From assembly GCF_018310535.1 (NCBI RefSeq), contig NZ_CP074102.1, forward strand, positions 1,736,001-1,800,000: a stretch of DNA of 64,000 bases, in the 5' to 3' direction. The notes under the pieces are model-generated. The model was given only the letters and a program-made list of their open reading frames with translations, had not been told where the DNA came from and did no database searches. Below, one piece after another: positions 9,252-18,356 of the stretch. A program made the translations under genes and the position numbers. Source of the DNA: Streptomyces mirabilis (GTDB lineage: Bacteria; Actinomycetota; Actinomycetes; Streptomycetales; Streptomycetaceae). Within the stretch, counting starts at the first letter, position 1, and every line of letters begins with the position of its first letter.

Positions 9252-10982
9252 GTGTACTTGGCAGAAATGAGGCCGTCGACCACCGGCCAGAAGGCCCTCA
9301 CGAAGGCGTCGCCCGACGAGACGCCCGCGCAGTGGCACCGCGTCCTGACCCTGCTCGCCGACGTCAGCCTCTTCATCGGTACGCGCCCGATGTGGACGGC
9401 GGCCGCGAGCCACCGGCTCGCCGTCGCGGCGGTGATCTCGGTCTGCTACGCCTCGATCCTGGTGACGGGCGTCCTGACGCTGACCGTGCGTCGGAGTCGC
9501 TCGCTGGCCCGCCTCGACCTGGTGGTCCTGGTGACGGCCGTCATGCTCGCGGTGTGCGGGTTCGCCATCTACCACGGCGGCGGTGACGAGTCCGTCCTCA
9601 CCGCGCAGGCCGCCCGCGAGTTCGTCGCCGGGCACCAGGTCTACGACCAGCCGTGGCCCTGGCTCTTCGGGCAGCACGGGGTCGCCCTCACCCCGACGAT
9701 GACCGGCGGGTACGACTACACGTACGGCTATCCGCCGCTGCCCCTGCTGCTCACCGCGCCGCTGCTGTGGGTCGGGCACGGGGCCACCCCCGCAGTCCTG
9801 ACCGCCACGGGCGCCCTGATCGTGGCCACGATCGTGATGTGGCGGATGCTGCCCACACAGTGGCGGTCCGCGGCCACGCTGGTCTGCCTCGGCCTCGGCC
9901 TGCTGCCCGCGTACGCCCGGCTCGGCTATCCGGCGATCGTCGCCTGCGCCTTCCTCATCCCGGTGGTGGTGGGCTGGCCGCGGATGGGCTACGGCGGGTG
10001 GAGCGACTGGGCGCGGGCGGCGTGCCTGGGCGCGGCCTGCGCCTCGCAGCAGCTGCCGTGGTTCCTCACTCCGTTCCTGCTGGCCGGGGTGTACGCCCTG
10101 CGCCGCGGCGATCTCGGAGCGCGTGCGGCGGCGGCCGCCGTGGGCCGGATCGCGGGGGTGGCCGCCCTGACCTGGCTGCTGATCAACGCGTACTTCATCG
10201 TGAGCGAGCCACGCAGCTGGCTCGCCGGGATCGCGCTCCCGCTCACCCAGAAGGCGAACCTGCACGGCCAGGGCCTGGTCGGCATCTCGCTGTACTTCAC
10301 CGACGGCAGCGACCGGCTGTCCTGGTACTCGCACGCGAGCATGCTGCTGGCCGCGGGGCTGCTCGGTCTGTTCGTGTTCTTCGTGCGACGGCTGGGACCG
10401 GCCGCGGTGGTCCTGCCGTGGTGCGCGTTCTTCCTGGCGACGCGTTCGCAGGACGGCTACTACCTGATGATGACGCCGCTCTGGCTGGCCGCCGCCGTGA
10501 CCGCGCCGCCGTCGGCCTTCACCACGGCGTGGCAGCCCCGGCCCGCCTTCCTGCGCGGCCCGCACCGGCAGCGGGCGCGCGTCGCCACGGGCGTGCTGCT
10601 GATCGCCCCCGCCCTGGTCGCGTCGACCCTGGCGGTGACGGGCTCACCGCCCCTGAAGATGCGGCTGCTCGGCGAGAGCCGGACCACCACCGCCAAGGCC
10701 GTGACCGCGCTCACCGTCCGCGTCACCAACCTCGGCGACTCGGCCCTCACCCCGCACTTCACCCTGACCACGGGCCAGGGCATGGGCCGCTACTGGTCCA
10801 TCAAGTCCGGCCCCGCCACACTCGGCCGGCACTCCTCGGCCAGCTACGAGCTCCTGCCGCCCTCCGGCAGGTTCACCCTCCCCCGCGCCGGAGTACGCAT
10901 CCGGCTGCGGGCCGTATCGGCCACGCCGATGACGCTGTCCAGCACGGATCTGCACCTGAAGGCCCCGGCAAGCACCCGCTAG
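9252..10982 (+). CDS. Polytopic membrane protein, glycosyltransferase-like
   Basis: A 576-residue integral membrane protein with about nine to eleven hydrophobic segments between residues 55 and 430. A hydrophilic loop after the second segment carries HGGGDESVLTAQAAREF and YTYGYPPLPLL. This layout resembles lipid-linked-sugar glycosyltransferases of the GT-C type (GT39/GT87-like), but no catalytic motif can be claimed. The last 110 residues form a beta-rich, probably extracytoplasmic domain. The GTG at 9252 is used; an ATG at 9267 is an alternative, and neither has a good ribosome site. A strong hairpin follows the stop. Confidence 0.55.
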   Translation: MYLAEMRPSTTGQKALTKASPDETPAQWHRVLTLLADVSLFIGTRPMWTAAASHRLAVAAVISVCYASILVTGVLTLTVRRSRSLARLDLVVLVTAVMLAVCGFAIYHGGGDESVLTAQAAREFVAGHQVYDQPWPWLFGQHGVALTPTMTGGYDYTYGYPPLPLLLTAPLLWVGHGATPAVLTATGALIVATIVMWRMLPTQWRSAATLVCLGLGLLPAYARLGYPAIVACAFLIPVVVGWPRMGYGGWSDWARAACLGAACASQQLPWFLTPFLLAGVYALRRGDLGARAAAAAVGRIAGVAALTWLLINAYFIVSEPRSWLAGIALPLTQKANLHGQGLVGISLYFTDGSDRLSWYSHASMLLAAGLLGLFVFFVRRLGPAAVVLPWCAFFLATRSQDGYYLMMTPLWLAAAVTAPPSAFTTAWQPRPAFLRGPHRQRARVATGVLLIAPALVASTLAVTGSPPLKMRLLGESRTTTAKAVTALTVRVTNLGDSALTPHFTLTTGQGMGRYWSIKSGPATLGRHSSASYELLPPSGRFTLPRAGVRIRLRAVSATPMTLSSTDLHLKAPASTR

Positions 10983-10998
10983 GCCCCCCTGGTGTACG

Positions 10999-11028
10999 CC
11001 GCCGGTCGCGGTTCTCCGCGGCCGGCGG
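10999..11028 (+). terminator. Terminator hairpin after the 9.3-11.0 kb membrane protein gene
   Basis: A 13-base stem (10999-11011 with 11016-11028, one T/G wobble) closes on a TTCT loop, 16 bases after the stop codon. It separates this gene from the MMPL transporter downstream. Confidence 0.7.
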
Positions 11029-11169
11029 TAGACGTCAGGAGGATGATCCGGAAGCGGCGTACTGCGTTCTCAGTAGTCGGAAATGTCGGCACGTGCACGA
11101 CGACGGGAGGGGTCTGCCACGGGGAACCTGATGGGGTTCCCGAGATCGGACGAGTGGAGACCTCAGCCC

Positions 11170-13380
11170 GTGGCTACTTTCCTCTATCGACTGGGCCGTA
11201 CGGCCTTCCGGCGGCGCTGGTACGTCGCCCTCATATGGATGGCCGTCCTGGCCGCTGTCGGCTTCGGCGCCGCCAAGGCACCCGCCGCCCCCGACGCTTC
11301 GAACTCCATGCCGGGGATCGAGTCCCAGAAGGCGTTCGACCTCATGGAGCAGCGCTTCCCCGGGGCGAAGGCCGACGGGGCGAACGCCCGGATCGTCTTC
11401 GTGGCCCCCGACGGACAGAAGATCACCGCCGCGGAGAACAAGAAGACCATCGACAAGCTGGTGGACGAGGCGGCCGACGGCTCGCAGGTCGCGAGCGCGG
11501 TCAGCCCGTTCCAGGCGAACGCGATCAGCAAGGACGCGACGACGGCGTACGCCACCGTCTCTTACAAGGTGAAAGCCGACGACCTCACGGACGCCAGCAA
11601 GAACTCCCTGAAGGACGCGATAGCGCAGGCCAAGCACGCGGGTCTGACGGTCGAGGTCGGCGGTGACGCGCTGGCGACCCAGCCCGCCGCGGGCGGCTCC
11701 GCCGAGGCGATCGGTATCGCGATCGCCGCGCTGGTCCTGCTGATCACCTTCGGTTCGATGGCCGCCGCCGGGCTGCCGCTGCTCACCGCGATCATCGGTG
11801 TGGGCGTCTCGATGGCCGCGATCATGGCCCTGTCCAGCGCGTTCGGCCTCTCCTCGACCACGGGCACGCTCGCCACCATGCTCGGCCTCGCCTGCGGGAT
11901 CGACTACGCCGTCTTCATCGTCTCCCGCTACCGCGAGGAACGCGCCAAGGGCCACACCCCGCAAGAAGCCGCGGGCCTCGCCACCGGCACCGCGGGATCC
12001 GCCGTCGTCTTCGCCGGCCTCACCGTCGTCATCGCCCTCGCCGGCCTCTCCGTCGTCGGCATCCCCATGCTCACCAAAATGGGCCTCGCCGCCGCCGGAG
12101 CCGTCATGGTCGGCGTCTTCATCGCGCTGACACTGGTCCCGGCCCTCCTCGGCTTCTGGCCCAACGCCGTACTCTCCCGCCGCTCCCGCAAGACCGGAGA
12201 GATCAAGGAAGGCGGCGAGAACAACGGCGGCAGCCGCTGGGCACGCTTCGTCCTGCGCCGCCCCCTCCCGGTGCTCCTGCTGTCGGTCATGGGCCTGGGA
12301 ACGCTCGCCGTACCCGTCATGGACCTCCAGCTGGGCATGCCCGGCGCCGAAGCCAAGCCCACCTCGACGACCGAGCGCCGCGCCTACGACGACCTCGCCA
12401 AGGGCTTCGGCCCCGGCTTCAACGGCCCCCTGACCATCGTCGTGGACGCCAAGGGCGCCGCGAACCCCAAGACCGCGGTCACGACCATCGAGAAGAAGAT
12501 CAAGGCCACCGACGGGGTCGTGTCCGTCTCCCCCGCACGCTTCAACACCGCGGGTGACACCGCGGTCTTCTCCGCCGTCCCCTCCACCGCACCCACGGAC
12601 AAAAAGACCCAGGACCTCGTCAAGACCATCCGCAACGAGCGCCCCGCCACCGAGGCCTCGACCCGCGCCGAGTTCGAGATCACCGGCACCACCGCCCTGA
12701 ACATCGACATGGCGGACAAGACCCAGAACGCCCTGCTCCCCTACCTGATCGTGGTCGTCGGCCTGGCCATCCTCCTCCTGATGGTGGTCTTCCGCTCGAT
12801 CCTGGTCCCGATCAAAGCGGCCGTCGGCTTCCTCCTCTCGGTGCTCGCCGCCCTCGGCTCCGTCGTCGCGGTCTTCCAGTGGGGCTGGCTGGCCTCGCTC
12901 CTCGGCGTCGAGACCACCGGTCCGATCATGAGCATGATGCCGATCTTCCTGGTGGGCATCGTCTTCGGCCTCGCAATGGACTACGAGGTGTTCCTCGTCG
13001 CCCGGATGCGAGAGGCATACGTCCACGGCGACAGCCCCAGCCACGCCATCCAGAACGGCTTCCGCCACAGCGCCCGCGTCGTGGCCGCCGCCGCGCTGAT
13101 CATGATGGCCGTGTTCTCCGGGTTCATCGGCGCCGGCGAGTCGATGATCAAGATGATCGGCTTCGGCCTCGCGATCGCCGTCATGTTCGACGCGTTCATC
13201 GTCCGCATGGCCTTCGTACCAGCCGTCCTGGCCCTGCTCGGCAAGGCCGCCTGGTGGATGCCGCGCCGACTGGACCGGATCCTGCCCAAGGTCGACGTGG
13301 AAGGCGAAGCGCTCACCCACCAGTCCGCCGCCGCCCCAGCACACGACGACCCGGCCACACAGGAACCAGCCCCCGTCTGA
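11170..13380 (+). CDS. MMPL family (RND-type) transporter
   Basis: A 736-residue membrane transporter with the two-half MMPL layout. TM1 is near residue 18, followed by a large extracytoplasmic domain, five TMs (about 175-340), a second outer domain with DLQLGMPGAEAKP, and five final TMs. Family landmarks are GLACGIDYAVFIVSRYREE in the first half and GLAMDYEVFLVARMREA in the second, whose membrane Asp-Tyr pairs couple transport to protons. MMPL proteins export lipids, siderophores or toxic compounds; the substrate here is unknown. The GTG at 11170 (VATFLYRLGR) is the likely start. The next gene is a broken histidine kinase, suggesting a former regulated pair. Confidence 0.88.
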   Translation: MATFLYRLGRTAFRRRWYVALIWMAVLAAVGFGAAKAPAAPDASNSMPGIESQKAFDLMEQRFPGAKADGANARIVFVAPDGQKITAAENKKTIDKLVDEAADGSQVASAVSPFQANAISKDATTAYATVSYKVKADDLTDASKNSLKDAIAQAKHAGLTVEVGGDALATQPAAGGSAEAIGIAIAALVLLITFGSMAAAGLPLLTAIIGVGVSMAAIMALSSAFGLSSTTGTLATMLGLACGIDYAVFIVSRYREERAKGHTPQEAAGLATGTAGSAVVFAGLTVVIALAGLSVVGIPMLTKMGLAAAGAVMVGVFIALTLVPALLGFWPNAVLSRRSRKTGEIKEGGENNGGSRWARFVLRRPLPVLLLSVMGLGTLAVPVMDLQLGMPGAEAKPTSTTERRAYDDLAKGFGPGFNGPLTIVVDAKGAANPKTAVTTIEKKIKATDGVVSVSPARFNTAGDTAVFSAVPSTAPTDKKTQDLVKTIRNERPATEASTRAEFEITGTTALNIDMADKTQNALLPYLIVVVGLAILLLMVVFRSILVPIKAAVGFLLSVLAALGSVVAVFQWGWLASLLGVETTGPIMSMMPIFLVGIVFGLAMDYEVFLVARMREAYVHGDSPSHAIQNGFRHSARVVAAAALIMMAVFSGFIGAGESMIKMIGFGLAIAVMFDAFIVRMAFVPAVLALLGKAAWWMPRRLDRILPKVDVEGEALTHQSAAAPAHDDPATQEPAPV

Positions 13381-13489
13381 CCGTCCCACACGCCGGAAGG
13401 CCACCCGCGCCGAACACGGGCGGCCCTCCGGGCCGTTCGCCGGCGACGTCACCCACCAGGGCCGCCACACCCGACAGGAAGCCCTCCCG

Positions 13490-14310
13490 ATGATCACCAA
13501 CTGGCAGCGGTTCGCCAAGGACCATCCCCGCGCCGTCAACGCGATGGTCATCCCGGCGGTCTTCGCGCTCTCCGTGGTGGGCAGCGAATGGAGCAGTTCG
13601 AAGCCCTCCGGCGAGCGGATCGAGTGGTGGCCGGCCGTCCTCCTCGAGGGCGTCGCCTGCGCCACCCTGTGGTGGCGTCGCTGTCACCCCCGTACGGTTG
13701 TCGCGGTGACCGCCGCCTGCGTCAACACCGGCACCGGGGCGGGCTATCGCGCGCGACCTCTACGACGTCGTCGCCCACCACCTCGCTCCCGGCCAACGCC
13801 CTGGCCGGGACCGCCGCGCACCTCGCCCGCAGCCACCCCGACCAGACGCGGCGGATCCTGGGCGACCTCGCCGACATCACCTCCTCGGCGCTACGTGAAC
13901 TCAAGGCCACCGTCGGCCTGTTGCGCCAGGCCAACGATCCCGACACGCCCCTGGAACCGTCCCCCGGACTCGGCCGGCTCTCCGAACTGACCGCCGCGTT
14001 CGCCTCCACGGGGCTCGACGTCGTCGTCACCACCGAGGGCGAGGTACGACCGCTGGCCCCGAGCGTGGACCTGACCGCCTTCCGGATCGTCCGGGAGGCG
14101 CTCACCAACGTCACCAAACACGCCGCCGTGAAGGAGGCGCGCGTACTTCTCTCGTACTCGAAGGACAAGGTGCGGATCACGATCGACGGCGGCGCCGACG
14201 ACGACGACAAGGCTCCCGCGCTGCCGGCCCCGGGCAGTGGCTTCGGCGTCATCGGCATGCGCGAACGCGCCAGTTCGGTGGGGCACCGCAGGCACCCCCA
14301 CACCCCTTGA
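13490..14310 (+). pseudogene. Broken two-component sensor histidine kinase (NarL/DesK-type)
   Basis: The reading is split across all three frames. The N-terminal segment starts at 13490 (MITNWQRFAKDHPRAVNAM) and runs into a junction near 13735. There ARDLYDVVAHHLA, the phospho-acceptor box, appears in another frame for about 13 codons. A third frame then gives LRELKATVGLLRQ, an N-box-like FRIVREALTNVTKHA, and GFGVIGMRERASSVG. Most of the transmembrane sensor region is missing, and the C-terminus dissolves after the G-box. No response regulator follows. The remains clearly belong to the HisKA_3/HATPase class. Confidence 0.8.
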
Positions 14311-14429
14311 CACCCCGTTTAAGTAAGCGATCTACGTAGTTCCACGGACGACTTCAGAGCGTGCGGCCGGAAAAATCACGAGCTGAGCACCGGGCGGCGC
14401 ACGCTGCCCACGGACAGGGCGGAGGCGGC

Positions 14430-14531
14430 ATGGGCCGGGCACGAGAGACGGGCACGGGCTCGACCCTCTGGAGAACGCTGGTCCTTGCCGGCGTGATCGG
14501 GCTGTCCGTGGCCCGGCGGAGGCAGTCGTAG
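14430..14531 (+). CDS. Small 33-residue predicted membrane ORF
   Basis: An ATG at 14430 with GGAGG five bases upstream opens a 33-codon frame (MGRARETGTGSTLWRT, then a hydrophobic LVLAGVIGLSVA stretch and a basic ARRRQS tail). It stops three bases before the ATG of the next membrane protein, and that gene's own GGAGG lies inside this ORF, so translational coupling is plausible. No family is recognised. Support is the ribosome site, spacing and one TM-like segment. Confidence 0.45.
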   Translation: MGRARETGTGSTLWRTLVLAGVIGLSVARRRQS

Positions 14532-14534
14532 AAG

Positions 14535-14969
14535 ATGTCGACCTGGAATGGAATCGGAACCAAGTACCTCGGGTACGGCAATCGGAACCGCGACGGCAGT
14601 CACCACGCCACCCAGTGGGCGGTCCTGTTCGACATGCCGGTCATCCCGCTGCGCCGCCACCGCCTGACCGTCGGCAGCACGGTGTTCAAGGCCACCGGCA
14701 ACGGCAGCAGATCGGTCACCCAGTACACCGTACACGAGGAGACCCCCCTCGAAGGCCGCGAGATAGCCCGCACCTACCTGATCTGGTGGCTCCTGGGCCC
14801 ACTGCTCGCGGGCGGACCGGCAGCCCTCCTGCTCTGGTCGGTGAGCGACAAGCAGGACGGCGGCTTCGGCTTCTGGGCGTTCGTCCTGGGCACCTCCGCC
14901 GCCTGGGTCATCGGCGTACTGGCGGCCATGAGCACCTACAACCGCCGCCGCCGCGGTCTCCCGAAATGA
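14535..14969 (+). CDS. Hypothetical membrane protein with two TM segments
   Basis: A 144-residue protein of unknown family. The first 70 residues are hydrophilic (STWNGIGTKYLGYGNR...WAVLFDMPVIPLRRHRL) and look like a small beta-rich domain. Two hydrophobic helices follow at about residues 84-104 (WWLLGPLLAGGPAALLLW) and 113-133 (FWAFVLGTSAAWVIGVL), then a short basic tail. GGAGG lies about 12 bases before the ATG. A 33-residue membrane ORF ends three bases upstream. No enzymatic motif is seen. Confidence 0.6.
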   Translation: MSTWNGIGTKYLGYGNRNRDGSHHATQWAVLFDMPVIPLRRHRLTVGSTVFKATGNGSRSVTQYTVHEETPLEGREIARTYLIWWLLGPLLAGGPAALLLWSVSDKQDGGFGFWAFVLGTSAAWVIGVLAAMSTYNRRRRGLPK

Positions 14970-14979
14970 CGCCCGCCCC

Positions 14980-16446
14980 TCACACCAGACGCCTGATCTC
15001 TCCACGCACCCGGTAGAAACCACCCGATGAGGAGTGCAGCGCGTCCACCACATAGCGGGCGCCGGGCTGGCGTATCGCACGCGGGAACTGGACGTTCCAA
15101 CTCGGCTCGTAGCCTTCGGAGACCACGTGCACGCGCACTCGGCCTCCTTCCTGAGTGCACTCCACGACGACCCCGCTCCCCGGTGCGGGGACGGCGCTGA
15201 CCGTGGCCACGGAGGCGGCGGTGGTCAGCGGTGCGTACGTCGGCAGGGCGGCCGCCAGTTTGATGTCCGCGGCGACCGGGACGGTGCCCGACTGGGCGGC
15301 GTTGATCGCGGCCTCGCTCGCGTCGATGCAGGCGAGCGAGCCGTCCGTGGAGACGATGTACAGCCTTTCGTCGTGGTACTGCATGGACAGCGCCGAGCCG
15401 CCGCCCGTGCCGAGCTTCCACAGCCGGGTGCCGTCGGCGGTGAAGCAGTAGACGGAGGAGGCGGAGTCGCCCGCGAAGACGTACCGCCCGCCGGGGGACG
15501 TGGCACACGAGTACACCGCGGCGTCGCACGCGTAGGAGGCCTCGATCCGCCCGTCGGACTTGGCGAGCCGCTGGACGACCCGCCGTCCCGTCCCTGCGTA
15601 GACCGCGTTCTCCTCCTGCCATCCGAAGAGCACATTGCCGCTGGTCGCGGTGTGCCAGAGCTGGCTGGTGCCGTCCGCCGCGTAGGCCGTCACACCGCGG
15701 CTGTGCCCGTGGTACACGGCATGGTCGTCGGCCCGCACCATCCACGCGTTGTCCCCGGACGAGTTGCGCGACCACTGGAGCTCGTCCTCGTGGTCGATGA
15801 CCGTCAGACCGCCGTTGCGGTCGGAGACGTTCAGCACGCCCGCGTGGATGTCCAGCCAGAAGATGTCCACTTCGGCCGCTATCTCGTAGGCCGCGAACGG
15901 CACCTTCGAGGAGAGGTCGTACACCCGGCCGTCGTCACAGCCCGCGTAGATCCAGAAGTCGTCCGCCACCAGGCACTTCACACCGTCCGGCAGGGAGTAG
16001 TGAGCCAACACCTCACCGTCGTGGCTCAGGTTGTAGACGCTGCCGTGCTGGTTGCCGACCCAGCAGCGGTCCTCGTCGACATGGATGCCGAACGCCGAGG
16101 CGCCCGTACGGAACCGCCACAGCACCGGGGCCGTCGCCCGCGCCGTGGACGGGGCCGACGTCACCTGACGGTGCGTCACGGGCCGGGCCGCGCGCTGCCC
16201 TCGAACGGCGGGTGCGTACCCCTTTCGCACCTTCTCCGCTATCTTCTTCGCCGCCGCCGCGTTCGCCTTCTCCACGGTCGGGAACGCGGAGGTCTGACGC
16301 TGCCCGTCCACACCGATCCGTCCGTACCGCACGGAGACGGTGGTCCCCTCGACCGTCACCTCGTAGAACTTGTGGGCACCGCCGCTTTCCTGGGACAGCT
16401 CCAGATACGTCGTGTTCCCCGACTGTCGTGCCTGCGCAGCGGACAC
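14980..16446 (-). CDS. WGR-domain protein with a beta-propeller
   Basis: A 488-residue soluble protein. Residues about 10-75 are a WGR domain (YLELSQESGGAHKFYEVTV, VRYGRIG, KANAAAAKKIAEKVRKGY), known from PARP-type and MolR-like proteins where it contacts nucleic acid or partners. After a basic linker comes a WD40/PQQ-like propeller (about 108-380) with repeated blades such as CWVGNQHGSVYNL, IYAGCDDGRVYDL and YVFAGDSASSVYCF. The C-terminal 100 residues form a separate domain. No signal peptide is present, so it is cytoplasmic. Function is unknown; a DNA-linked sensor or scaffold is a guess. It converges with the small membrane protein gene. Confidence 0.75.
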   Translation of the reverse strand: MSAAQARQSGNTTYLELSQESGGAHKFYEVTVEGTTVSVRYGRIGVDGQRQTSAFPTVEKANAAAAKKIAEKVRKGYAPAVRGQRAARPVTHRQVTSAPSTARATAPVLWRFRTGASAFGIHVDEDRCWVGNQHGSVYNLSHDGEVLAHYSLPDGVKCLVADDFWIYAGCDDGRVYDLSSKVPFAAYEIAAEVDIFWLDIHAGVLNVSDRNGGLTVIDHEDELQWSRNSSGDNAWMVRADDHAVYHGHSRGVTAYAADGTSQLWHTATSGNVLFGWQEENAVYAGTGRRVVQRLAKSDGRIEASYACDAAVYSCATSPGGRYVFAGDSASSVYCFTADGTRLWKLGTGGGSALSMQYHDERLYIVSTDGSLACIDASEAAINAAQSGTVPVAADIKLAAALPTYAPLTTAASVATVSAVPAPGSGVVVECTQEGGRVRVHVVSEGYEPSWNVQFPRAIRQPGARYVVDALHSSSGGFYRVRGEIRRLV

Positions 16447-16570
16447 AGCACACCCCTCCCCAAAGGCCCGGTCGGCCGGTTCGGCCGTCTTCCAGTGACT
16501 CCAAACTAGTGGTCACCACTGACAACGCCGGGGTGGGACCGCGTACAGATCACATGAGGCAGCACAGACC

Positions 16571-17222
16571 ATGAAACTGACCTTCGACAACGAGTACCGG
16601 GCGACGGTGACGGACGATCCGCTGCACATCACCCCCCGCTTCACAAGCAACTCTGTGGACGTGGCGCACTACGCGGACGCGAAGGAACGTGAGCGGTTCC
16701 TCGCGGACGCCTTCGGCAACCGGGACTGGCTGTAGGACAGCCCGGACGTCCTCCGGTTCGCCCCGGCCGGCCGGAAGCTGGTCGGGGCCGAATTCCAGCT
16801 GCCGAAAGAATCCGCTTCCGCCGAGGACTCCGCCCGTGTTCCCGACACACCCGCGGTACGCCCTGGTGGGCTCCGCGCCGACGAGGTCCGGGACTTCCGG
16901 CTGGAGATGTGCGCGGTGCTGTGCCGCACCCCCGGGGACGACGTGCTCACCGGCCTGCGCGATCTCCACGTCCTCGACGAGCCCCTGGAGGCCCGCGTCG
17001 GCATTACCTGACCACCGCGTTCGCGGCCCCCACCCCGGCGACGCCACCCGGCGACTGCTCACCGAGTGCCTGGATCTGGTCACCCTGCCGGTGACCTACG
17101 ACGTGGAGGACCGCGAGCCGACCGCCCTCGCCCGACTCCGTGCGGTCGACCGAGCCCTGCGCGACCAGCGCGAGGACCGGCACCGGGCCGATGTCCTGCT
17201 CTCACCCGTGGAATCGAGGGGC
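16571..17222 (+). pseudogene. Decayed hypothetical gene with an in-frame TAG and a frameshift
   Basis: From the ATG at 16571 the frame reads MKLTFDNEYRATVTDDP and so on for 54 codons to a TAG at 16733. It stays coding-like in the same frame for 91 more codons (DSPDVLRFAPAGRKLVGAEF ... DDVLTGLRDLHVLDEP) to a TGA at 17009. The coding signal then continues in another frame as DATRRLLTECLDLVTLP...ALARLRAVDRALRDQRE to about 17222. One nonsense change plus one frameshift explain this. The family is not recognised. The stretch to 17400 shows nothing further. Confidence 0.55.
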
Positions 17223-17403
17223 CAACGCCAGAGGCCCCCTGACCGGCAAGCGCCAGATCAGTGGCATGGAGAGGCGGCAGGAGTCACGGGCGTAGGGAGA
17301 ATCTTCAGGCACCCGGCCGTTGCGAGGTCTTCCACCGGCCTGACAGTTCCAGCCCGTCATTCGTCACACAGCCCCTCCTGTGATGCGGCCGGGCGACGGG
17401 GCG

Positions 17404-17431
17404 TTGACACATTCCGATATAGGCATACGAT
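17404..17431 (+). promoter_or_regulatory. HrdB-type promoter for a leaderless arsR-like transcript
   Basis: TTGACA (17404-17409) and TACGAT (17426-17431) are separated by 16 bases. The ATG of the ArsR-type gene begins seven bases after the -10 box, where transcription would be expected to start, and no ribosome site precedes it. The mRNA is therefore probably leaderless. The overlapping CGATATAGGCATACG could hold an autoregulatory site. Confidence 0.65.
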
Positions 17432-17437
17432 GGCGCC

Positions 17438-17800
17438 ATGGCGCGAGCGGCGACGACCTCGGACGCGTTCAACGCGATCGCCGAACCGCAGCGGCGGGAG
17501 ATCCTGCTACTGCTGCGGGGCGGCGAGCGGCCGGTGACCGACCTGGCGCGGGACCTGGGGATGACCCAGCCCCAGGCGTCCAAGCACCTGCGGGTCCTCC
17601 GGGAGGTCGGGCTGGTGCGGGTCCGCGGGGCGGGCAGGCAGCGGCTGTACGGCCTGGACGCCCGCGGGCTGCGGCCGGTCCACGAGTGGGTGGGCGGCTT
17701 CGAGCGGTTCTGGAGCGAGAGCTTCGACCGGCTGGACGAGTACGTGCAGGAGTTGAAGCAGGCAAGGCAGGAGGGACCACACGATGGCGACGACCAGTAG
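17438..17800 (+). CDS. ArsR/SmtB-type winged-helix repressor
   Basis: A 120-residue DNA-binding protein: FNAIAEPQRREILLLLRGGERPV, then the recognition helix in DLGMTQPQASKHLRVLREVGLV, and the wing VRGAGRQRLYGLD. No metal-binding cysteines (such as CxC in the recognition helix) are present. It thus belongs to the metal-independent ArsR branch usually paired with SRPBCC proteins. Its end overlaps the SRPBCC gene by 17 bases. It probably represses its own three-gene operon; the inducer is unknown. Confidence 0.88.
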   Translation: MARAATTSDAFNAIAEPQRREILLLLRGGERPVTDLARDLGMTQPQASKHLRVLREVGLVRVRGAGRQRLYGLDARGLRPVHEWVGGFERFWSESFDRLDEYVQELKQARQEGPHDGDDQ

Positions 17801-18356
17801 CGGCGGCGAGGCTGCGCACACGTCCGCGGACCGCGAGGTCGTGATCTCCCGGGTGATCGGCGCCCCGCGGGAGCTGGTGTTCGAGGCGTTCACGCGGGTT
17901 GGGCACCTGTCGCGGTGGTGGGGACCGGAGGGCTTCACCACCACGACGCGGTCCTTCGAGTTCCGCGTCGGCGGGGCGTGGGACTTCGTGATGCACGGGC
18001 CGGACGGGACCGACTACCAGGAGTGGATCACCTGGCGGGAGATCGTCCCGCCGGAGCGGATCGCGCTGCTGCACGGCGAGTCCCGCGACGACCCGAACGC
18101 CTTCGAGTCGGTCCTGACCTTCGAGCCGGCCGGCGAGCAGACCCGGATCGTGATGCGCACGGTGTTCCCCACCAAGGAACTCCGCGACGAAGCCGTGGAG
18201 AAGTACCACGCGATCGAGGGCGGCGAGCAGACGCTGCGCAACCTGGCGGCCTACGTCACGGAGGTCGCCCGCGAGCGGTCCACGGGCCGCGGGCCGGCGA
18301 CCGCCGGCGAGACCATGACCGAGCAGGAGACCGGGCAGGAAGGGACGGTGCGCTGA
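17784..18356 (+). CDS. SRPBCC (AHSA1-like) domain protein
   Basis: A 190-residue START-like ligand-binding protein. Landmarks are VISRVIGAPRELVFEAFTR, HLSRWWGPEGFTTTT, FRVGGAWDFVMHGPDG and the C-terminal helix GGEQTLRNLAAYV. These domains form a hydrophobic pocket, and members next to ArsR repressors are usually of unknown substrate. AGGAGG lies upstream of the ATG at 17784 inside the arsR-like gene. The final 25 residues are a low-complexity tail. Its stop shares one base with the next start. Confidence 0.88.
   Translation: MATTSSGGEAAHTSADREVVISRVIGAPRELVFEAFTRVGHLSRWWGPEGFTTTTRSFEFRVGGAWDFVMHGPDGTDYQEWITWREIVPPERIALLHGESRDDPNAFESVLTFEPAGEQTRIVMRTVFPTKELRDEAVEKYHAIEGGEQTLRNLAAYVTEVARERSTGRGPATAGETMTEQETGQEGTVR

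Noticed and set aside
11035..13665. 876-codon open frame on the minus strand over the MMPL gene
   Set aside because: Low-complexity Gly/Asp/Glu/His-rich translation typical of an antisense shadow in high-GC DNA; the plus-strand MMPL frame has clear family motifs.
14307..14340. TTGACA at 14307 as a promoter for the small membrane genes
   Set aside because: No acceptable -10 box at 16-18 bases; CTACGTAG nearby is a palindrome without further support.
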